From Kocuria varians (GTDB taxonomy: Bacteria > Actinomycetota > Actinomycetes > Actinomycetales > Micrococcaceae): DNA of 64,000 nt. The DNA is taken from assembly GCF_006539885.1 (NCBI RefSeq), contig NZ_BJNW01000001.1:124001-188000 (forward strand), written 5' to 3'. The notes beneath the pieces were generated by a model, which saw only the letters and a list, made by a program, of their open reading frames with translations, was not told the DNA's origin and made no database searches. Positions 19,062-28,699 of the stretch are shown in pieces (the stretch's first letter is position 1; every line of letters starts with the position of its first letter). The position numbers were made by a program, and so were the translations under genes.

Positions 19062-19099
19062 GCCGTTCGTCCTTCCGTCCATCACGCTCCCCGGGTACG

Positions 19100-19133
19100 A
19101 CGACGCCGCCGCAGGAACCTGCGACGGCGTCGT
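19100..19133 (-). terminator. Terminator between rplQ and truA
   Basis: A 16-bp stem with one mismatch (19100-19115 with 19118-19133, ACGACGCCGCCGCAGG) begins 34 bases past the rplQ stop. On the minus strand it runs into TCGTCGTACCC, the same tail found after the rpoC and rpsQ terminators. Confidence 0.8.
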
Positions 19134-19166
19134 GACCGGTGTGCTCACCGGGTGAAGAATTCCGAG

Positions 19167-19931
19167 CTACTCGGAGATCTTCTGGGCGGCGGCGCCGCCC
19201 GCGGGCTGGAAGCCGGCTGCCTCGGCGTTGGCCGGGGAGTCGAACCAGATCTCCGCGGTGGTGCCGGAGTACCAACGCGAACCAGGCACGTGGTACTTCA
19301 TGGAGTTGCGGTTGCCCTTGATGGCGAAGCCCTCGGGGGCCTCACCGGACTCGAGCGGCGCGTGGGAGCCGGCAAACTCGGCGTCCTTGTTCTCCGCGGC
19401 GACCTCGGCGGCCTCGTCCGAGCCGACGGCGGGAGCCTGCTCGTCAGCGGGGATCTCCTTGGCCTTGACGTCCTCAGCGGTGGTGTCCGCCGGGGTGTCG
19501 ACCGGAGCAGCAGGAGCCGGAGCGGCCTTGGCGGTGGCGCGCTCGGCCTCGGCGACGGTCTCCTTGTTGGCGACCGGCTCCATCACCAGTTCGATGACGG
19601 CCATGGGGGCGTTGTCGCCCTTGCGGTTGCCGATCTTGGTGATGCGGGTGTAGCCGCCCTCGCGGCCTTCCATGGCGGCGGCGATGCTGGTGAACAGCTC
19701 GTGCACCACGGACTTGTCGGTCAGCTGGCGCATGACGCGACGGCGGGACGCGAGGTCACCGCGCTTGGCGAAGGTGATCATGCGCTCGGCCACGGGACGC
19801 AGGCGCTTGGCCTTGGTCACGGTGGTGGTGATGCGCTTGTGCTCGAACAGCTGCTGCGAGAGGTTCGAGAGGATCATGCGCTCGTGGGTCGGCCCGGCGC
19901 CGAGACGGGGTCCCTTGGTAGGGGTAGGCAT
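19167..19931 (-). CDS. rplQ: 50S ribosomal protein L17 with extra C-terminal domain
   Basis: 254-residue L17, about twice the bacterial norm. Residues 1-116 are ordinary L17 ([36 protein letters not shown]). An Ala/Glu/Pro-rich acidic linker (about 117-200) leads to a small module at 201-243 with [20 protein letters not shown] and [15 protein letters not shown]. This resembles the small "sunset"-type module seen at the end of other actinobacterial proteins; its role on the ribosome is unknown. Last gene of infA-rpmJ-rpsM-rpsK-rpoA-rplQ; a terminator follows. Confidence 0.96.
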   Translation of the reverse strand: MPTPTKGPRLGAGPTHERMILSNLSQQLFEHKRITTTVTKAKRLRPVAERMITFAKRGDLASRRRVMRQLTDKSVVHELFTSIAAAMEGREGGYTRITKIGNRKGDNAPMAVIELVMEPVANKETVAEAERATAKAAPAPAAPVDTPADTTAEDVKAKEIPADEQAPAVGSDEAAEVAAENKDAEFAGSHAPLESGEAPEGFAIKGNRNSMKYHVPGSRWYSGTTAEIWFDSPANAEAAGFQPAGGAAAQKISE

Positions 19932-20002
19932 AGTAGGTCTCCTGGAGTTCGGGCCCTCGCGGTCCGCTCAGCGGCCGCGGGGCACAAGAAGTGAAGTGGG
20001 CG

Positions 20003-21022
20003 TCAGTCGAGATCGACGTCGAACGGGTTGTTGTCGTCGTCCTCGTCCTCGAGGGACGCCGCGTGGGCGGCGAGGTCGTAGCCCGGAGGGGAATCCTTGA
20101 GGGCCAGGCCGAGCTCACCGAGCTTGTCCTTGACCTCGTCGATGGACTTCGCGCCGAAGTTGCGGATGTCCATGAGATCCGCCTCCGAACGCCCCACCAG
20201 TTCACCCACGCTGTGGATGCCTTCGCGCTTGAGGCAGTTGTACGAGCGCACGGACAGCTCGAGGTCCTCGATGGGCAGCGCCATGTCCGCGGCCGCAGCG
20301 GCGTCCGTGGGCGACGGCCCGATCTCGATGCCCTCGGCCGACGAGTTCAGCTCGCGGGCGAGACCGAACAGCTCGACCAGGGTGGTACCGGCAGAGGCCA
20401 CCGCGTAACGCGGGGAGATGGCCTCCTTGGTCTCCACGTCCAGCACGAGCTTGTCGAAGTCGGTGCGCTGCTCGACACGGGTGGCCTCCACGCGGAAGGT
20501 CACCTTGAGCACGGGCGAGTAGATGGAGTCCACCGGGATCCGGCCGACCTCCGCGTCACCCGACTTGTTCTGCGACGCCGAGACGTAGCCGCGACCGCGC
20601 TCGATGGTCAGCTCGATCTCGAGCTGGCCCTTCGAGTTCAGCGTGGCGATGTGCAGCTCGGGGTTGTGGACCTCGACACCGGCCGGTGCGGAGATGTCCG
20701 CAGCCGTGACCTCACCCGGTCCCTGCTTGCGCAGCCACGCCGTGACGGGCTCGTCCTCCTCCGAGGACAGGGAGAGCTTCTTGATGTTGAGGATCAGCTC
20801 GGTGACGTCTTCCTTGACACCCTCGACCGTGGAGAACTCGTGCAGCACGCCGTCGATGCGGATGCTGGTCACGGAGGCACCAGGGATGGACGAGAGCAGC
20901 GTGCGACGCAGGGAGTTGCCGAGCGTGTACCCGAAACCAGGCTCCAGCGGTTCGATCACGAACCGGGAACGGTTCTCGGCCACAGCCTCTTCCGTGAGGG
21001 TGGGGCGCTGTGCGATGAGCAC
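20003..21022 (-). CDS. rpoA: RNA polymerase alpha subunit
   Basis: 339-residue alpha subunit. The N-terminal domain (about 1-230, with [20 protein letters not shown]) dimerises and starts polymerase assembly; the C-terminal domain (about 250-315, with [16 protein letters not shown] and [15 protein letters not shown]) contacts DNA and activators. An acidic tail ends the protein. The start is GTG at 21022, with AAAGGAAA upstream. It follows rpsK after 149 bases holding two hairpins. Confidence 0.97.
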   Translation of the reverse strand: MLIAQRPTLTEEAVAENRSRFVIEPLEPGFGYTLGNSLRRTLLSSIPGASVTSIRIDGVLHEFSTVEGVKEDVTELILNIKKLSLSSEEDEPVTAWLRKQGPGEVTAADISAPAGVEVHNPELHIATLNSKGQLEIELTIERGRGYVSASQNKSGDAEVGRIPVDSIYSPVLKVTFRVEATRVEQRTDFDKLVLDVETKEAISPRYAVASAGTTLVELFGLARELNSSAEGIEIGPSPTDAAAAADMALPIEDLELSVRSYNCLKREGIHSVGELVGRSEADLMDIRNFGAKSIDEVKDKLGELGLALKDSPPGYDLAAHAASLEDEDDDNNPFDVDLD

Positions 21023-21092
21023 TGATGTTTCCTTTCAGCGTGCCTCCGCCATATGACGCACGCAGGTGGTGGAAAACAAAATGGGTGGATGC

Positions 21093-21163
21093 CGCGGTGA
21101 GCAGGCGAGTTCACCGCGTCGATGCGCGGCCACCCCGGCCCGGCAGGGTCGTGGTGGCCGCGC
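21093..21163 (-). other. Two consecutive hairpins between rpsK and rpoA
   Basis: An 11-bp stem (GCGCGGCCACC, 21124-21134 with 21153-21163) is followed in the direction of transcription by an 8-bp stem (CGCGGTGA, 21093-21100 with 21111-21118) and then the T-rich run CATTTTGTTTTCC. This could be a partial terminator or attenuator that lowers rpoA and rplQ relative to S11 and S13. No strong second promoter for rpoA was found. Confidence 0.55.
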
Positions 21164-21171
21164 GTGACGTG

Positions 21172-21576
21172 TCAGACGCGACGGCGCTTCGGCGGACGGC
21201 AGCCGTTGTGCGCGGACGGGGTGACGTCCTGGATCGAGCCGACCTCCAGGCCGGTGGCCTGTAGGGCGCGGATCGCGGTCTCTCGACCGGACCCCGGGCC
21301 CTTGACGAACACATCCACCTTGCGCATGCCGTGCTCCTGCGCGCCCTTGGCAGCGGCCTCGGCGGCCTGCTGCGCGGCGAACGGGGTGGACTTGCGCGAG
21401 CCCTTGAAGCCCATGCCGCCGGCCGAGGCCCAGGACAGGACCGCACCCGAGGGATCGGTGATGGAAACGATGGTGTTGTTGAACGTGGACTTGATGTGCG
21501 CCTGGCCTTGGGTCACATTCTTGTTCACTTTGCGACGGGGCTTACGAGCAGCCGTCGCGCGGGTCTTCTGGGCCAT
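21172..21576 (-). CDS. rpsK: 30S ribosomal protein S11
   Basis: 134-residue S11 of the 30S platform. It shows [34 protein letters not shown] and the conserved end [18 protein letters not shown]. Length is standard. It sits 58 bases after rpsM in the alpha operon. Confidence 0.97.
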   Translation of the reverse strand: MAQKTRATAARKPRRKVNKNVTQGQAHIKSTFNNTIVSITDPSGAVLSWASAGGMGFKGSRKSTPFAAQQAAEAAAKGAQEHGMRKVDVFVKGPGSGRETAIRALQATGLEVGSIQDVTPSAHNGCRPPKRRRV

Positions 21577-21634
21577 GGATTCTCCTACAAAGATCTTCGA
21601 CGTTGATCAGCCACCCGCTCGGTGGCGACCACGA

Positions 21635-22003
21635 TTACTTCTTCTTACCGGCGACCGTGCGCTTGGGACCCTTGCGGGTACGGGCGTTGGTCTTGGTGCG
21701 CTGGCCGTGGACGGGCAGTCCACGACGGTGGCGCAGGCCCTGGTAGCTGCCGATCTCGACCTTGCGGCGGATGTCGGCGGCCACTTCGCGGCGGAGATCG
21801 CCTTCGACCTTGTAGTTGCCTTCGATGTAGTCACGCAGCTCCACGAGCTGCGGATCGGTGAGATCCTTGACGCGCACGTCACCGGAGATGCCAGTGGCCT
21901 CCAGGGTTTCCAGTGCACGGGTACGGCCCACGCCGTAGATGTAGGTCAGCGCAACTTCCAGCCGCTTTTCACGGGGAAGATCGACGCCTGCGAGACGAGC
22001 CAT
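21635..22003 (-). CDS. rpsM: 30S ribosomal protein S13
   Basis: 122-residue S13 of the 30S head, which contacts the large subunit and P-site t[23 protein letters not shown] at the start, and [13 protein letters not shown] at the end. The ATG at 22003 has AAGGAGAA 8 bases upstream; the open frame above it is not S13-like. Third gene of the infA-led unit. Confidence 0.97.
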   Translation of the reverse strand: MARLAGVDLPREKRLEVALTYIYGVGRTRALETLEATGISGDVRVKDLTDPQLVELRDYIEGNYKVEGDLRREVAADIRRKVEIGSYQGLRHRRGLPVHGQRTKTNARTRKGPKRTVAGKKK

Positions 22004-22161
22004 AGTGGCGGTTCTCCTTGTTTTCCCGGAGGTCCTGAACACCGCGTCCCGATCGAGAGCCGATCGGTCTCCGGCCTCCGTGCCGGGGGTTGCCGCGCCC
22101 GGGGGCGGCGGCTGCGGTGTCCGTTCTTGTCAATCCACTTGCGTGGGCGGGAGAGTTCCCG

Positions 22162-22275
22162 TCAGCCCTGGCGCTGCTTGTGCCGGGGGTTCTCGCAGAT
22201 CACCATGACCCGGCCGTTGCGGCGGATCACCTTGCACTTGTCGCAGATCTGCTTGACGCTCGGTTGGACCTTCAT
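22162..22275 (-). CDS. rpmJ: 50S ribosomal protein L36
   Basis: 37-residue L36 read from the ATG at 22275 to TGA at 22162. It begins [20 protein letters not shown] and ends RHKQRQG. The zinc-type pattern Cys11, Cys14, Cys27 and His32 is intact, so this is the zinc-binding form. It lies between infA and rpsM in the usual order. Confidence 0.96.
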   Translation of the reverse strand: MKVQPSVKQICDKCKVIRRNGRVMVICENPRHKQRQG

Positions 22276-22365
22276 CGCATTCCTTCGCGTACTAGTAATG
22301 GCGTATGCACTCGCACCACCGTGCTCGCGCAGGTTCCCCTGCCCGTTCCACCGTGGGCGCGGATG

Positions 22366-22587
22366 CTACTTGTAGCGGTAGACGATCCGGCCTCGGGAAA
22401 GGTCATAGGGGCTCAGCTCCACCACGACACGGTCCTCGGGGAGGATCCGGATGTAGTGCTGGCGCATCTTGCCAGAGATGTGGGCGAGCACCTTGTGACC
22501 GTTGGTCAGCTCAACACGAAACGACGCATTGGGCAGTGCCTCGACCACAGTGCCTTCGATCTCGATGACTCCGTCTTTCTTGGCCAT
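22366..22587 (-). CDS. infA: Translation initiation factor IF-1
   Basis: 73-residue OB-fold factor that binds the 30S A site during initiation. [20 protein letters not shown] through [13 protein letters not shown] matches the family along its whole length. It is the first gene of infA-rpmJ-rpsM-rpsK-rpoA-rplQ and has a strong promoter about 160 bases upstream. Confidence 0.97.
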   Translation of the reverse strand: MAKKDGVIEIEGTVVEALPNASFRVELTNGHKVLAHISGKMRQHYIRILPEDRVVVELSPYDLSRGRIVYRYK

Positions 22588-22745
22588 ATCCTCCGCTAAC
22601 TTCTCGAGGGGTCCGGTTGTCTATCCGGACGGCGGTGCCCGCAGCGATCCGGCTCCCCAGACGAACAACCCCGCACCGCGCGTGGGAGTGGGGGTCGAGG
22701 TGGGTGGGCACGGCTCTGTCAGCGAGCACAAACAACCAACGCACG

Positions 22746-22774
22746 ATACTACGTGGTTCCGGGGCGCTACGCAA
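22746..22774 (-). promoter_or_regulatory. infA operon promoter
   Basis: On the minus strand TTGCGT (22769-22774), a 17-base spacer and TAGTAT (22746-22751). The start would be near 22739, giving a leader of about 150 bases. It is one of the best sigma-70-type matches in the window and lies just after the rlmN terminators. Confidence 0.75.
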
Positions 22775-22780
22775 CCGCGC

Positions 22781-22865
22781 CCCGAGCCCGCAGGGCTGCC
22801 GCGGCTCGGGCTGCGCGGCACGCACCGCGGATCAGGGCTGACGACGACGACGCGGCGGCGTCGTC
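22781..22865 (-). terminator. Two hairpins at the end of rlmN
   Basis: GACGACGC pairs with GCGTCGTC (22846-22865, 4-base loop), overlapping the rlmN stop. A second stem, CCCGAGCC with GGCTCGGG (22781-22788 and 22803-22810), follows. Together they should end the secY-adk-map-rlmN unit ahead of the infA promoter. Confidence 0.65.
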
Positions 22866-24012
22866 ACACGTCCGTGGCCAGCTGGCCGCACGCACCGTCG
22901 ATGTCGGAACCGCGGGTGTCGCGCACCGTGGTGGGGATGCCGTGGGCGCGCAGGCGTTCCACGAAGTTCTGCTCCACGCCGGGGCGCGAGGCGGTCCACT
23001 TGGACCCCGGGGTGGGGTTCAGCGGGATGGGGTTCACGTGCACCCAGCCGCCGCCTCGCTTGTTGAGCTTCTCGCCCAGCAGGTCCGCGCGCCAGCCCTG
23101 GTCGTTGATGTCCCGGATCAGGGCGTACTCGATGGACACGCGCCGGCCCGTCACGTCGTAGTAGTCACGGGCGGCGTCGAGGGCCTCGTCCACCTTCCAC
23201 CGGGTGTTGATGGGGATCAGCTCGTCGCGCAGCTCGTCGTCCGGCGCGTGCAGGGACAGGGCCAGGGTGATCGGCAGCTTCTCGCGCGTGAACTTCCGGA
23301 TGCCGGGCACCAGCCCCACCGTGGACATCGTGAGCCCGCGCGCGGAGATGCCGAGGCCCTCCGGGGAGGGGTCGATGATGCGGTGCACCGCACCCATGGT
23401 CGCGCGGTAGTTGGCCAGCGCCTCCCCCATGCCCATGAAGACGATGTTCGACACCCGCTGCGGGGCCTCCTCCGGGTCCCCCACGGCGCCGTCGCGCAGG
23501 GCCCGCACGCCCTGGACCACCTGGTCCACGATCTCCGCAGCAGAGAGGTTGCGGGTCAAACCGGACTGTCCCGTCGCGCAGAACGGGCAGTTCATGCCGC
23601 AGCCGGCCTGCGAGGAGATGCACATGGTCACCCGCTTGTCGTAGCGCATCAGCACGGACTCGACCATCGCGTTGTCGAACAGGCGGTGCACCGACTTCAC
23701 GGTCATGCCCTGGTCCGCGCGCAGCTGCTTGACGGTCTTCAGCAGCGGCGGCATGGCCTTGGCCACCAGGTCCTCCCGCTGGTCCGCGGGCAGGTCCGTC
23801 ATCGCGGCCGGGTCCGACTCGAAGCGCTCGAAGTAGTGCTTGGACAGCTGGGAGGCGCGGAACGCGGGGTAGCCCGCCTCCTTCAGCAGCTGCTTGCGGC
23901 CCGCCATGTCCAGGTCCGCCAGGTGCACGGGCGGCTTGCCGCGACGGGCGGGCTTGAAGACGAGCTGGCCCGCCTCCGGGCGCGGGGTGATCTCTACGGG
24001 CTGGGCAGTCAT
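22864..24012 (-). CDS. rlmN: 23S rRNA A2503 / tRNA A37 methyltransferase RlmN
   Basis: 382-residue radical-SAM enzyme that makes 2-methyladenosine in 23S rRNA and tRNA, tuning decoding accuracy. The CxxxCxxC cluster motif is CGMNCPFC, followed by [11 protein letters not shown]; the catalytic C-terminal Cys is in DIDGACGQL. The ATG at 24012 has GAGAGG upstream; longer starts reach into the map gap and lack homology. Its place between map and infA is unusual: in most actinobacteria map runs straight into infA. Confidence 0.96.
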   Translation of the reverse strand: MTAQPVEITPRPEAGQLVFKPARRGKPPVHLADLDMAGRKQLLKEAGYPAFRASQLSKHYFERFESDPAAMTDLPADQREDLVAKAMPPLLKTVKQLRADQGMTVKSVHRLFDNAMVESVLMRYDKRVTMCISSQAGCGMNCPFCATGQSGLTRNLSAAEIVDQVVQGVRALRDGAVGDPEEAPQRVSNIVFMGMGEALANYRATMGAVHRIIDPSPEGLGISARGLTMSTVGLVPGIRKFTREKLPITLALSLHAPDDELRDELIPINTRWKVDEALDAARDYYDVTGRRVSIEYALIRDINDQGWRADLLGEKLNKRGGGWVHVNPIPLNPTPGSKWTASRPGVEQNFVERLRAHGIPTTVRDTRGSDIDGACGQLATDV

Positions 24013-24118
24013 GGTTTTCCTCTCCCTGTTCTCAGGGGTGACGGGGCCGGGTGAAGGCTCCTCAGACGGTGGCGCCCGGTAGGCGGGGCCGGTCAGCGGG
24101 GCATGGCACCGGGTGAAC

Positions 24119-24952
24119 TCAGTCGGTGGGGACGGGAACGGGGTGCACACCGAGCGGCTCGAGCTCGGAAGCGCCGCCGTCCTCGGCGGTCAGCACCCAC
24201 ACGCCCTGGCTGTGCCGGCACACGGTGTGCTCCCACTGGCTCGCGCGCGAACCGTCCACGGTCACGACGGTCCAGTCGTCCTCGAGGGTACGGGTCTCGA
24301 TGCCGCCGCGCACGAGCATGGGCTCGATCGCCAGCGCCATGCCGGTGACGAGCCTGGGGGTCCTGCCGTCCACGGCGAAGTTCGGGACGTCCGGGTCCAT
24401 GTGCATCTCGGTGCCGATGCCGTGGCCCACGTAGTCCTCCAGGATGCCCAGGCGCGAGCCCACCGTGGTGCGCACGTAGGTCTCCACGGCCAGGCCGATG
24501 TCCCCCACGTGGGTTCCGGTGGCCATGGCCGCGACACCGCGCCACATGGCCGCGCGCGTGACGTCCGAGAGCTCCTGGTCCGCGGGGTCGCGGTGCTCCC
24601 CCACGAGCACTGTACGCGCGGAGTCCCCGTGCCAGCCCTCGACGATCGCGCCGCCGTCGATCGAGATGATGTCTCCGTCCACGAGCTCCCGCTCGCCCGG
24701 GATCCCGTGGACCACCTCGTCGTTGACGGAGGTGCACACCGTGGCCGGGTAGCCGTAGTAGCCGAGGAAGTTGGACCCGGCGTCGTACTCGTCCAGGACG
24801 GCGCGGAACGCGCGGTCCAGGTCCGCGGTGGTGGCACCGGGCACGGCCGCTGCCACGGCGGCGTCGAGCGCGCGCGACGTCACCACGCCCGCCCGGGCCA
24901 TGACGGCCAGCTCGGCGTCCGACTTCACTTGGATCTTGCGGCGTCCGAACAC
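24119..24952 (-). CDS. map: Methionine aminopeptidase, type I
   Basis: 277-residue enzyme that removes the initiator Met from nascent proteins. The five metal ligands are visible: Asp99 and Asp110 ([18 protein letters not shown]), His177 (VGHGIG), Glu210 (AIEPM) and Glu241 (QWEHTV), with His82 nearby. The N-terminus is short, without the zinc-finger linker of some actinobacterial paralogues. It lies after adk in the secY-adk-map order. Confidence 0.96.
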   Translation of the reverse strand: MFGRRKIQVKSDAELAVMARAGVVTSRALDAAVAAAVPGATTADLDRAFRAVLDEYDAGSNFLGYYGYPATVCTSVNDEVVHGIPGERELVDGDIISIDGGAIVEGWHGDSARTVLVGEHRDPADQELSDVTRAAMWRGVAAMATGTHVGDIGLAVETYVRTTVGSRLGILEDYVGHGIGTEMHMDPDVPNFAVDGRTPRLVTGMALAIEPMLVRGGIETRTLEDDWTVVTVDGSRASQWEHTVCRHSQGVWVLTAEDGGASELEPLGVHPVPVPTD

Positions 24953-25078
24953 GGTGCCACGTTCCTTCCTCGAGGGGGCCCACAGAGGCCTCGGTGCCGA
25001 GACCCGGCGGGTGTCAGTGCTGAGCCCCCGGCGCGATGCCGCGCATCGGTGCCGGGGGCTCGGGGTGGTGAGGCGGAC

Positions 25079-25645
25079 TCAGCTGGGCAGCTCCGTGAGG
25101 ATCCGCTCGGTCACCTCGTCGATGCTGCCGAGGCCGTCCACGCGCGAGACGATGCCGCGCTGCTCGTAGACGTCGACCACCGGGGCCGTCTGCTCGTCGT
25201 AGACGTCCAGGCGGTGGCGGATGACGTCCTCGGTGTCGTCCGTGCGGCCCTGCTCCCGGGCACGGCCGAGCAGCCGGGCCACGAGTTCGTCCTTGTCCGC
25301 CGTGAGCAGCAGCACCACGTCCAGCGAGACGCCGTTGGCCTCGAGAATGCGGTCCAGCTCCTCGACCTGCGCGACCGTGCGCGGGTAGCCGTCCAGCAGG
25401 AAGCCCTGCTCGACGTCCTGCTGCGATAACCGGTCCCGGACCATGCGGTTGGTCACGGAGTCCGGTACGAGGTTGCCGGCGTCCGTGTAGGTCTGGGCCT
25501 CGTGGCCCAGCTCCGTCTGCTCCTTGATGTTCGCGCGGAAGATATCCCCCGTGGAGATGGCGGGCACGCCCAGGCGGTCGCAGATCCGCTCGGCCTGGGT
25601 ACCCTTGCCCGCGCCGGGCGGTCCGATGATCAACATGCGGGTCAT
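25079..25645 (-). CDS. adk: Adenylate kinase
   Basis: 188-residue nucleotide kinase that interconverts AMP + ATP and 2 ADP. P-loop [10 protein letters not shown] is at residues 8-17; the NMP-binding part has [10 protein letters not shown] and the core [10 protein letters not shown]. The LID is short and has no zinc cysteines, as in other actinobacteria. The ATG at 25645 is the family start. It follows secY after 120 bases in which a lone -10-like TAGAAT (minus strand, 25681-25686) has no good -35. Confidence 0.96.
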   Translation of the reverse strand: MTRMLIIGPPGAGKGTQAERICDRLGVPAISTGDIFRANIKEQTELGHEAQTYTDAGNLVPDSVTNRMVRDRLSQQDVEQGFLLDGYPRTVAQVEELDRILEANGVSLDVVLLLTADKDELVARLLGRAREQGRTDDTEDVIRHRLDVYDEQTAPVVDVYEQRGIVSRVDGLGSIDEVTERILTELPS

Positions 25646-25765
25646 GCTCTCTCCTTGCGTCAGCGTGCACTTCCTACCGGATTCTACCGGCCCGAGGACG
25701 CGGTCCACCGGCCGCGTCCCAGCCCCCGGGCGTGCGGGCCAGGGTGCACGCCGGGCCCGACGAGC

Positions 25766-27079
25766 TCAGGCGCGCAGCAGGCCCTCGTGGTGACGCTGCT
25801 GCAGCTGGGCGTCGATCTGCTTCACGGTGTCCAGGCCCACACCCACCATGATCAGCAGCGAGGGACCGCCGAACGGGAAGTTCTGGTTGGCGCCGAAGGC
25901 CACGAGCGCGATGAGCGGGATCATCGAGATGACGCCCAGGTACAGCGCTCCCGGCAGGGTGATGCGGGTCAGCACGTAGCGCAGGTAGTTCTCGGTGGGG
26001 CGCCCGGCCCGGATGCCGGGGATGAAGCCGCCGTAGCGCTTCATGTTGTTGGAGACCTCTTCCGGGTTGAACGTGATGGACACGTAGAAGTACGTGAACG
26101 CCACGATCAGCAGGAAGTACACGGTCATGTAGACGGGGTGGTCGCCGCGGGCGAGGTAGGTGTTGATCCACGTGACCCAGCCCGGGATGGGGCTGCCGTC
26201 GTCCGGAGTGGCGAACTGGGCGATCATCGTGGGCAGCATCAGCATGGAGGACGCGAAGATGATGGGAGTCACGCCGGCCATGTTGACCTTCAGCGGGATG
26301 TACGTGCTCGTGCCGCCGATGGTGCGGCGCCCGACCATGCGCTTCGCGTACTGCACCGGGATCCGACGCTGCGACTGCTCCACGAACACCACGCACGTGA
26401 TGACCACCAGGCCGATCGCGCACACGCCCAGGAAGATGCCCCACCCGCGGGTCCGAAGGATCTCGCCGAGGGCGTTGGGGAACGTGGCGGCGATGGAGGT
26501 GAAGATCAGCAGCGACATGCCGTTGCCCACGCCGCGGTCCGTGATGCGCTCACCGAGCCACATGATCACGGTGGTGCCCGCGGTCATGGTGAGGATCATG
26601 ATGACCAGCACGGGCAGCGAGTCGTCCGGGATGATCGGCAGCGAGCAGTTGCCCAGCAGGTTGCCGGAGCGGGCCAGGGAGATCACCGTGGTCGCGTTCA
26701 GCGCGGCGAGCCCGATCGTGAGGTAGCGCGTGTACTGCGTGAGCTTCGTCTGCCCCTGGGCGCCCTCGTCGTGCAGCTCCTGGAAGCGCGGGATGACCAC
26801 GCGCAGCAGCTGGATGATGATGCTCGCCGTGATGTAGGGCATCACGCCCAGCGCGAAGATCGACAGCTGCAGGAGTGCGCCGCCGCTGAACAGGTTGACC
26901 AGGTCGTACGCACCACCGGTGGTGTTGCCCATCGCCAGGCACTGCTGGACGTTGCCGTAGTCCACACCGGGTGCGGGGATGAACGTTCCCAACCGGTAGA
27001 TCACGATGATCCCGAGGGTGAACAGCAGCTTGTTGCGCAGTTCCGGCGTGGTGAACGCCCGCGCGAAAGCACTGAGCAC
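25766..27079 (-). CDS. secY: Preprotein translocase subunit SecY
   Basis: 437-residue channel subunit of the Sec translocon with ten hydrophobic segments. It begins VLSAFARAFTTPELRNKLLF; the plug/TM2 part contains LSIFALGVMPYITASIIIQL and the cytoplasmic loop MVGRRTIGGTSTYIPLKVN. The GTG at 27079 has a near-ideal AGGAGG ribosome-binding site. A strong terminator separates it from rplO. TAGACT (minus strand, 27129-27134) is a possible -10 without a clear -35. Confidence 0.97.
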   Translation of the reverse strand: MLSAFARAFTTPELRNKLLFTLGIIVIYRLGTFIPAPGVDYGNVQQCLAMGNTTGGAYDLVNLFSGGALLQLSIFALGVMPYITASIIIQLLRVVIPRFQELHDEGAQGQTKLTQYTRYLTIGLAALNATTVISLARSGNLLGNCSLPIIPDDSLPVLVIMILTMTAGTTVIMWLGERITDRGVGNGMSLLIFTSIAATFPNALGEILRTRGWGIFLGVCAIGLVVITCVVFVEQSQRRIPVQYAKRMVGRRTIGGTSTYIPLKVNMAGVTPIIFASSMLMLPTMIAQFATPDDGSPIPGWVTWINTYLARGDHPVYMTVYFLLIVAFTYFYVSITFNPEEVSNNMKRYGGFIPGIRAGRPTENYLRYVLTRITLPGALYLGVISMIPLIALVAFGANQNFPFGGPSLLIMVGVGLDTVKQIDAQLQQRHHEGLLRA

Positions 27080-27188
27080 AGGTCCTCCTTCAGAAGCGTG
27101 GTGGCCCGGTCGGTTCCGACCCCGGGCAAGTCTAGCCAAGGATGCGCGCGCAGCCGCGTGGCCCGCGTGACAACATCCTGGTAAAGCA

Positions 27189-27224
27189 GCGGGCCCCGCG
27201 CCGGCAATCCGGCACGGGGCCCGC
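27189..27224 (-). terminator. Terminator between rplO and secY
   Basis: A 10-bp stem (GCGGGCCCCG, 27189-27198 with 27215-27224) plus five inner pairs closes a CAAT loop. It lies 44 bases after the rplO stop and ends the rplN-rplO unit. Confidence 0.85.
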
Positions 27225-27267
27225 TCCAGTTCAGGGATTCACCCTACAACCGGACGCTGGTCTGCGC

Positions 27268-27735
27268 TCACGCGTTCTGCGTGGACCCGCCAGCCGCGGC
27301 GATCTTCTCGGCCGCGGAGGCTGAGAACTTGTCCGCGGTGATGTTCAGGGCCACGGAGATCTCTCCGCTGCCCAGCACCTTGACGGGCTGGTTCTTGCGA
27401 ACCGCGCCCTTGGCGACCAGATCCGCGACGGTGACGGTGCCACCCTCGGGGAACAGCTCGCCCAGACGGTCCAGGTTCACGACCTGGTACTCCACGCGGA
27501 ACGGGTTCTTGAACCCGCGCAGTTTGGGCAGACGCATCTGCAGCGGCAGCTGGCCGCCCGCGAAACCGGCCTTGACCTGGTACCGCGCCTTGGTGCCCTT
27601 GGTGCCGCGACCGGCGGTCTTGCCCTTGGAGGCCTCACCGCGGCCAAGACGGGTCTTGGCCTGGTGCGATCCGGGGGCGGGACGCAGGTGGTGGACCTTC
27701 AGAGCGTGGCGCTTGCTCTCGGTGTTCTCAGCCAT
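27268..27735 (-). CDS. rplO: 50S ribosomal protein L15
   Basis: 155-residue L15. [20 protein letters not shown] and [14 protein letters not shown] form the basic Gly-rich N-terminus, and [16 protein letters not shown] follows. The ATG at 27735 has AGGAGG 7 bases upstream; a TTG two codons earlier is less likely. It starts 2 bases after the rpmD stop. Last gene before the terminator at 27189-27224. Confidence 0.96.
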   Translation of the reverse strand: MAENTESKRHALKVHHLRPAPGSHQAKTRLGRGEASKGKTAGRGTKGTKARYQVKAGFAGGQLPLQMRLPKLRGFKNPFRVEYQVVNLDRLGELFPEGGTVTVADLVAKGAVRKNQPVKVLGSGEISVALNITADKFSASAAEKIAAAGGSTQNA

Positions 27736-27737
27736 GC

Positions 27738-27944
27738 TCAAGCCTCCTCAACCTCTACGAGATGCGACACCGTGTTGATCATGCCCACGGTGGCCGCATC
27801 GGCCTTCCGCTCCACGACCTGGCCCGGACGCTTGAGACCGAGCGAACGCAACGTGTCGCGCATGTTCTGCTTCTGACCGACCACGGAGCGGACCTGCTTC
27901 ACGAGCAGGGTCGCGCCGGTGGCCTGAACGCGCTTTCCGTTCAT
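27738..27944 (-). CDS. rpmD: 50S ribosomal protein L30
   Basis: 68-residue L30 with [20 protein letters not shown] and [20 protein letters not shown]. Its start codon shares one base with the rpsE stop (TGATG), so translation is coupled. It carries the rplO ribosome-binding site in its 3' end. Confidence 0.96.
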   Translation of the reverse strand: MNGKRVQATGATLLVKQVRSVVGQKQNMRDTLRSLGLKRPGQVVERKADAATVGMINTVSHLVEVEEA

Positions 27945-28699
27945 CAGGCACCTGCCTTCTGGATCTCACGCAACAGCGGCGCGGGAACGACCTCGTCCAT
28001 GGGCAGCCCACGACGGGCGGCCACGGACGCGGGCTCCTCGAGCTCACGCAGCGCCTGGATGGTCGCGTGCACGATGTTGATCTGGTTGGACGAGCCGAGC
28101 GACTTCGACAGCACGTCGTGGATGCCGGCGCACTCCAGCACGGCGCGCACCGGACCACCGGCGATCACACCGGTACCCGGCGTGGCCGGACGCAGCATGA
28201 CGACACCGGCCGCCGCCTCACCCTGCACACGGTGCGGGATGGTGCGGTCCTCGATGCGGGGGACCCGGAAGAAGTTCTTCTTGGCCTCCTCGACACCCTT
28301 GGAGATCGCGGCGGGAACTTCCTTAGCCTTGCCGTAGCCGACACCGACCATGCCGTTGCCGTCACCGACGACCACCAGGGCGGTGAAGCTGAAGCGACGA
28401 CCACCCTTGACGACCTTGGACACGCGGTTGATGGTCACGACGCGCTCGAGGAACTTGTCCTTGTCGTCGTCCCGACCGCCACGTCCTCCGCGGCCACCGC
28501 GGTCGTTGCCACGGCCGCCACGGTCGTTGCCGCGACCGCCACGGTCGTTGCCGCGACCGCCGCGCTCGTTGCGGCTGCCGCGTCCACCGCGGTTCTCGTC
28601 GGTCCCCTGACGGCTCGAGGCGGAGGCCTCGGTCGTCTCGTTGGAACCGGTGGTGGCTTCACTCACCTGAGTTTCCTTCTCGTTCTTCTGCTCGCTCAC
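27944..28699 (-). CDS. rpsE: 30S ribosomal protein S5 with RGG-rich N-terminus
   Basis: 251-residue S5, about 80 longer than usual. The normal domain begins near residue 80 ([40 protein letters not shown]). Before it lies an acidic stretch and then an RGG region (about residues 37-77) made of GGRGNDR repeats. S5 takes part in decoding fidelity; the extension could bind rRNA or mRNA, but this is inference. It overlaps the rplR end by 4 bases and rpmD by one. Confidence 0.96.
   Translation of the reverse strand: MSEQKNEKETQVSEATTGSNETTEASASSRQGTDENRGGRGSRNERGGRGNDRGGRGNDRGGRGNDRGGRGGRGGRDDDKDKFLERVVTINRVSKVVKGGRRFSFTALVVVGDGNGMVGVGYGKAKEVPAAISKGVEEAKKNFFRVPRIEDRTIPHRVQGEAAAGVVMLRPATPGTGVIAGGPVRAVLECAGIHDVLSKSLGSSNQINIVHATIQALRELEEPASVAARRGLPMDEVVPAPLLREIQKAGA
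28500..28562 (-). repeat. 21-bp tandem repeats encoding the S5 RGG region
   Basis: Three near-identical 21-bp units (28500-28520, 28521-28541, 28542-28562) lie in frame within rpsE, with degenerate units on both sides (about 28469-28591). They encode the GGRGNDR repeat, so unit number could vary without a frameshift. Confidence 0.9.

Noticed and set aside
19062-19148. Upstream GTG start for truA at 19148
   Set aside because: It would place the coding sequence across the rplQ terminator hairpin; the ATG at 19061 has a better ribosome-binding site.
28469-28591. Tandem repeats in rpsE (and in nnr at 8221-8310) as a CRISPR array
   Set aside because: Units are contiguous, 21 or 30 bp, in frame with a coding gene, and have no spacers; there are no cas genes.
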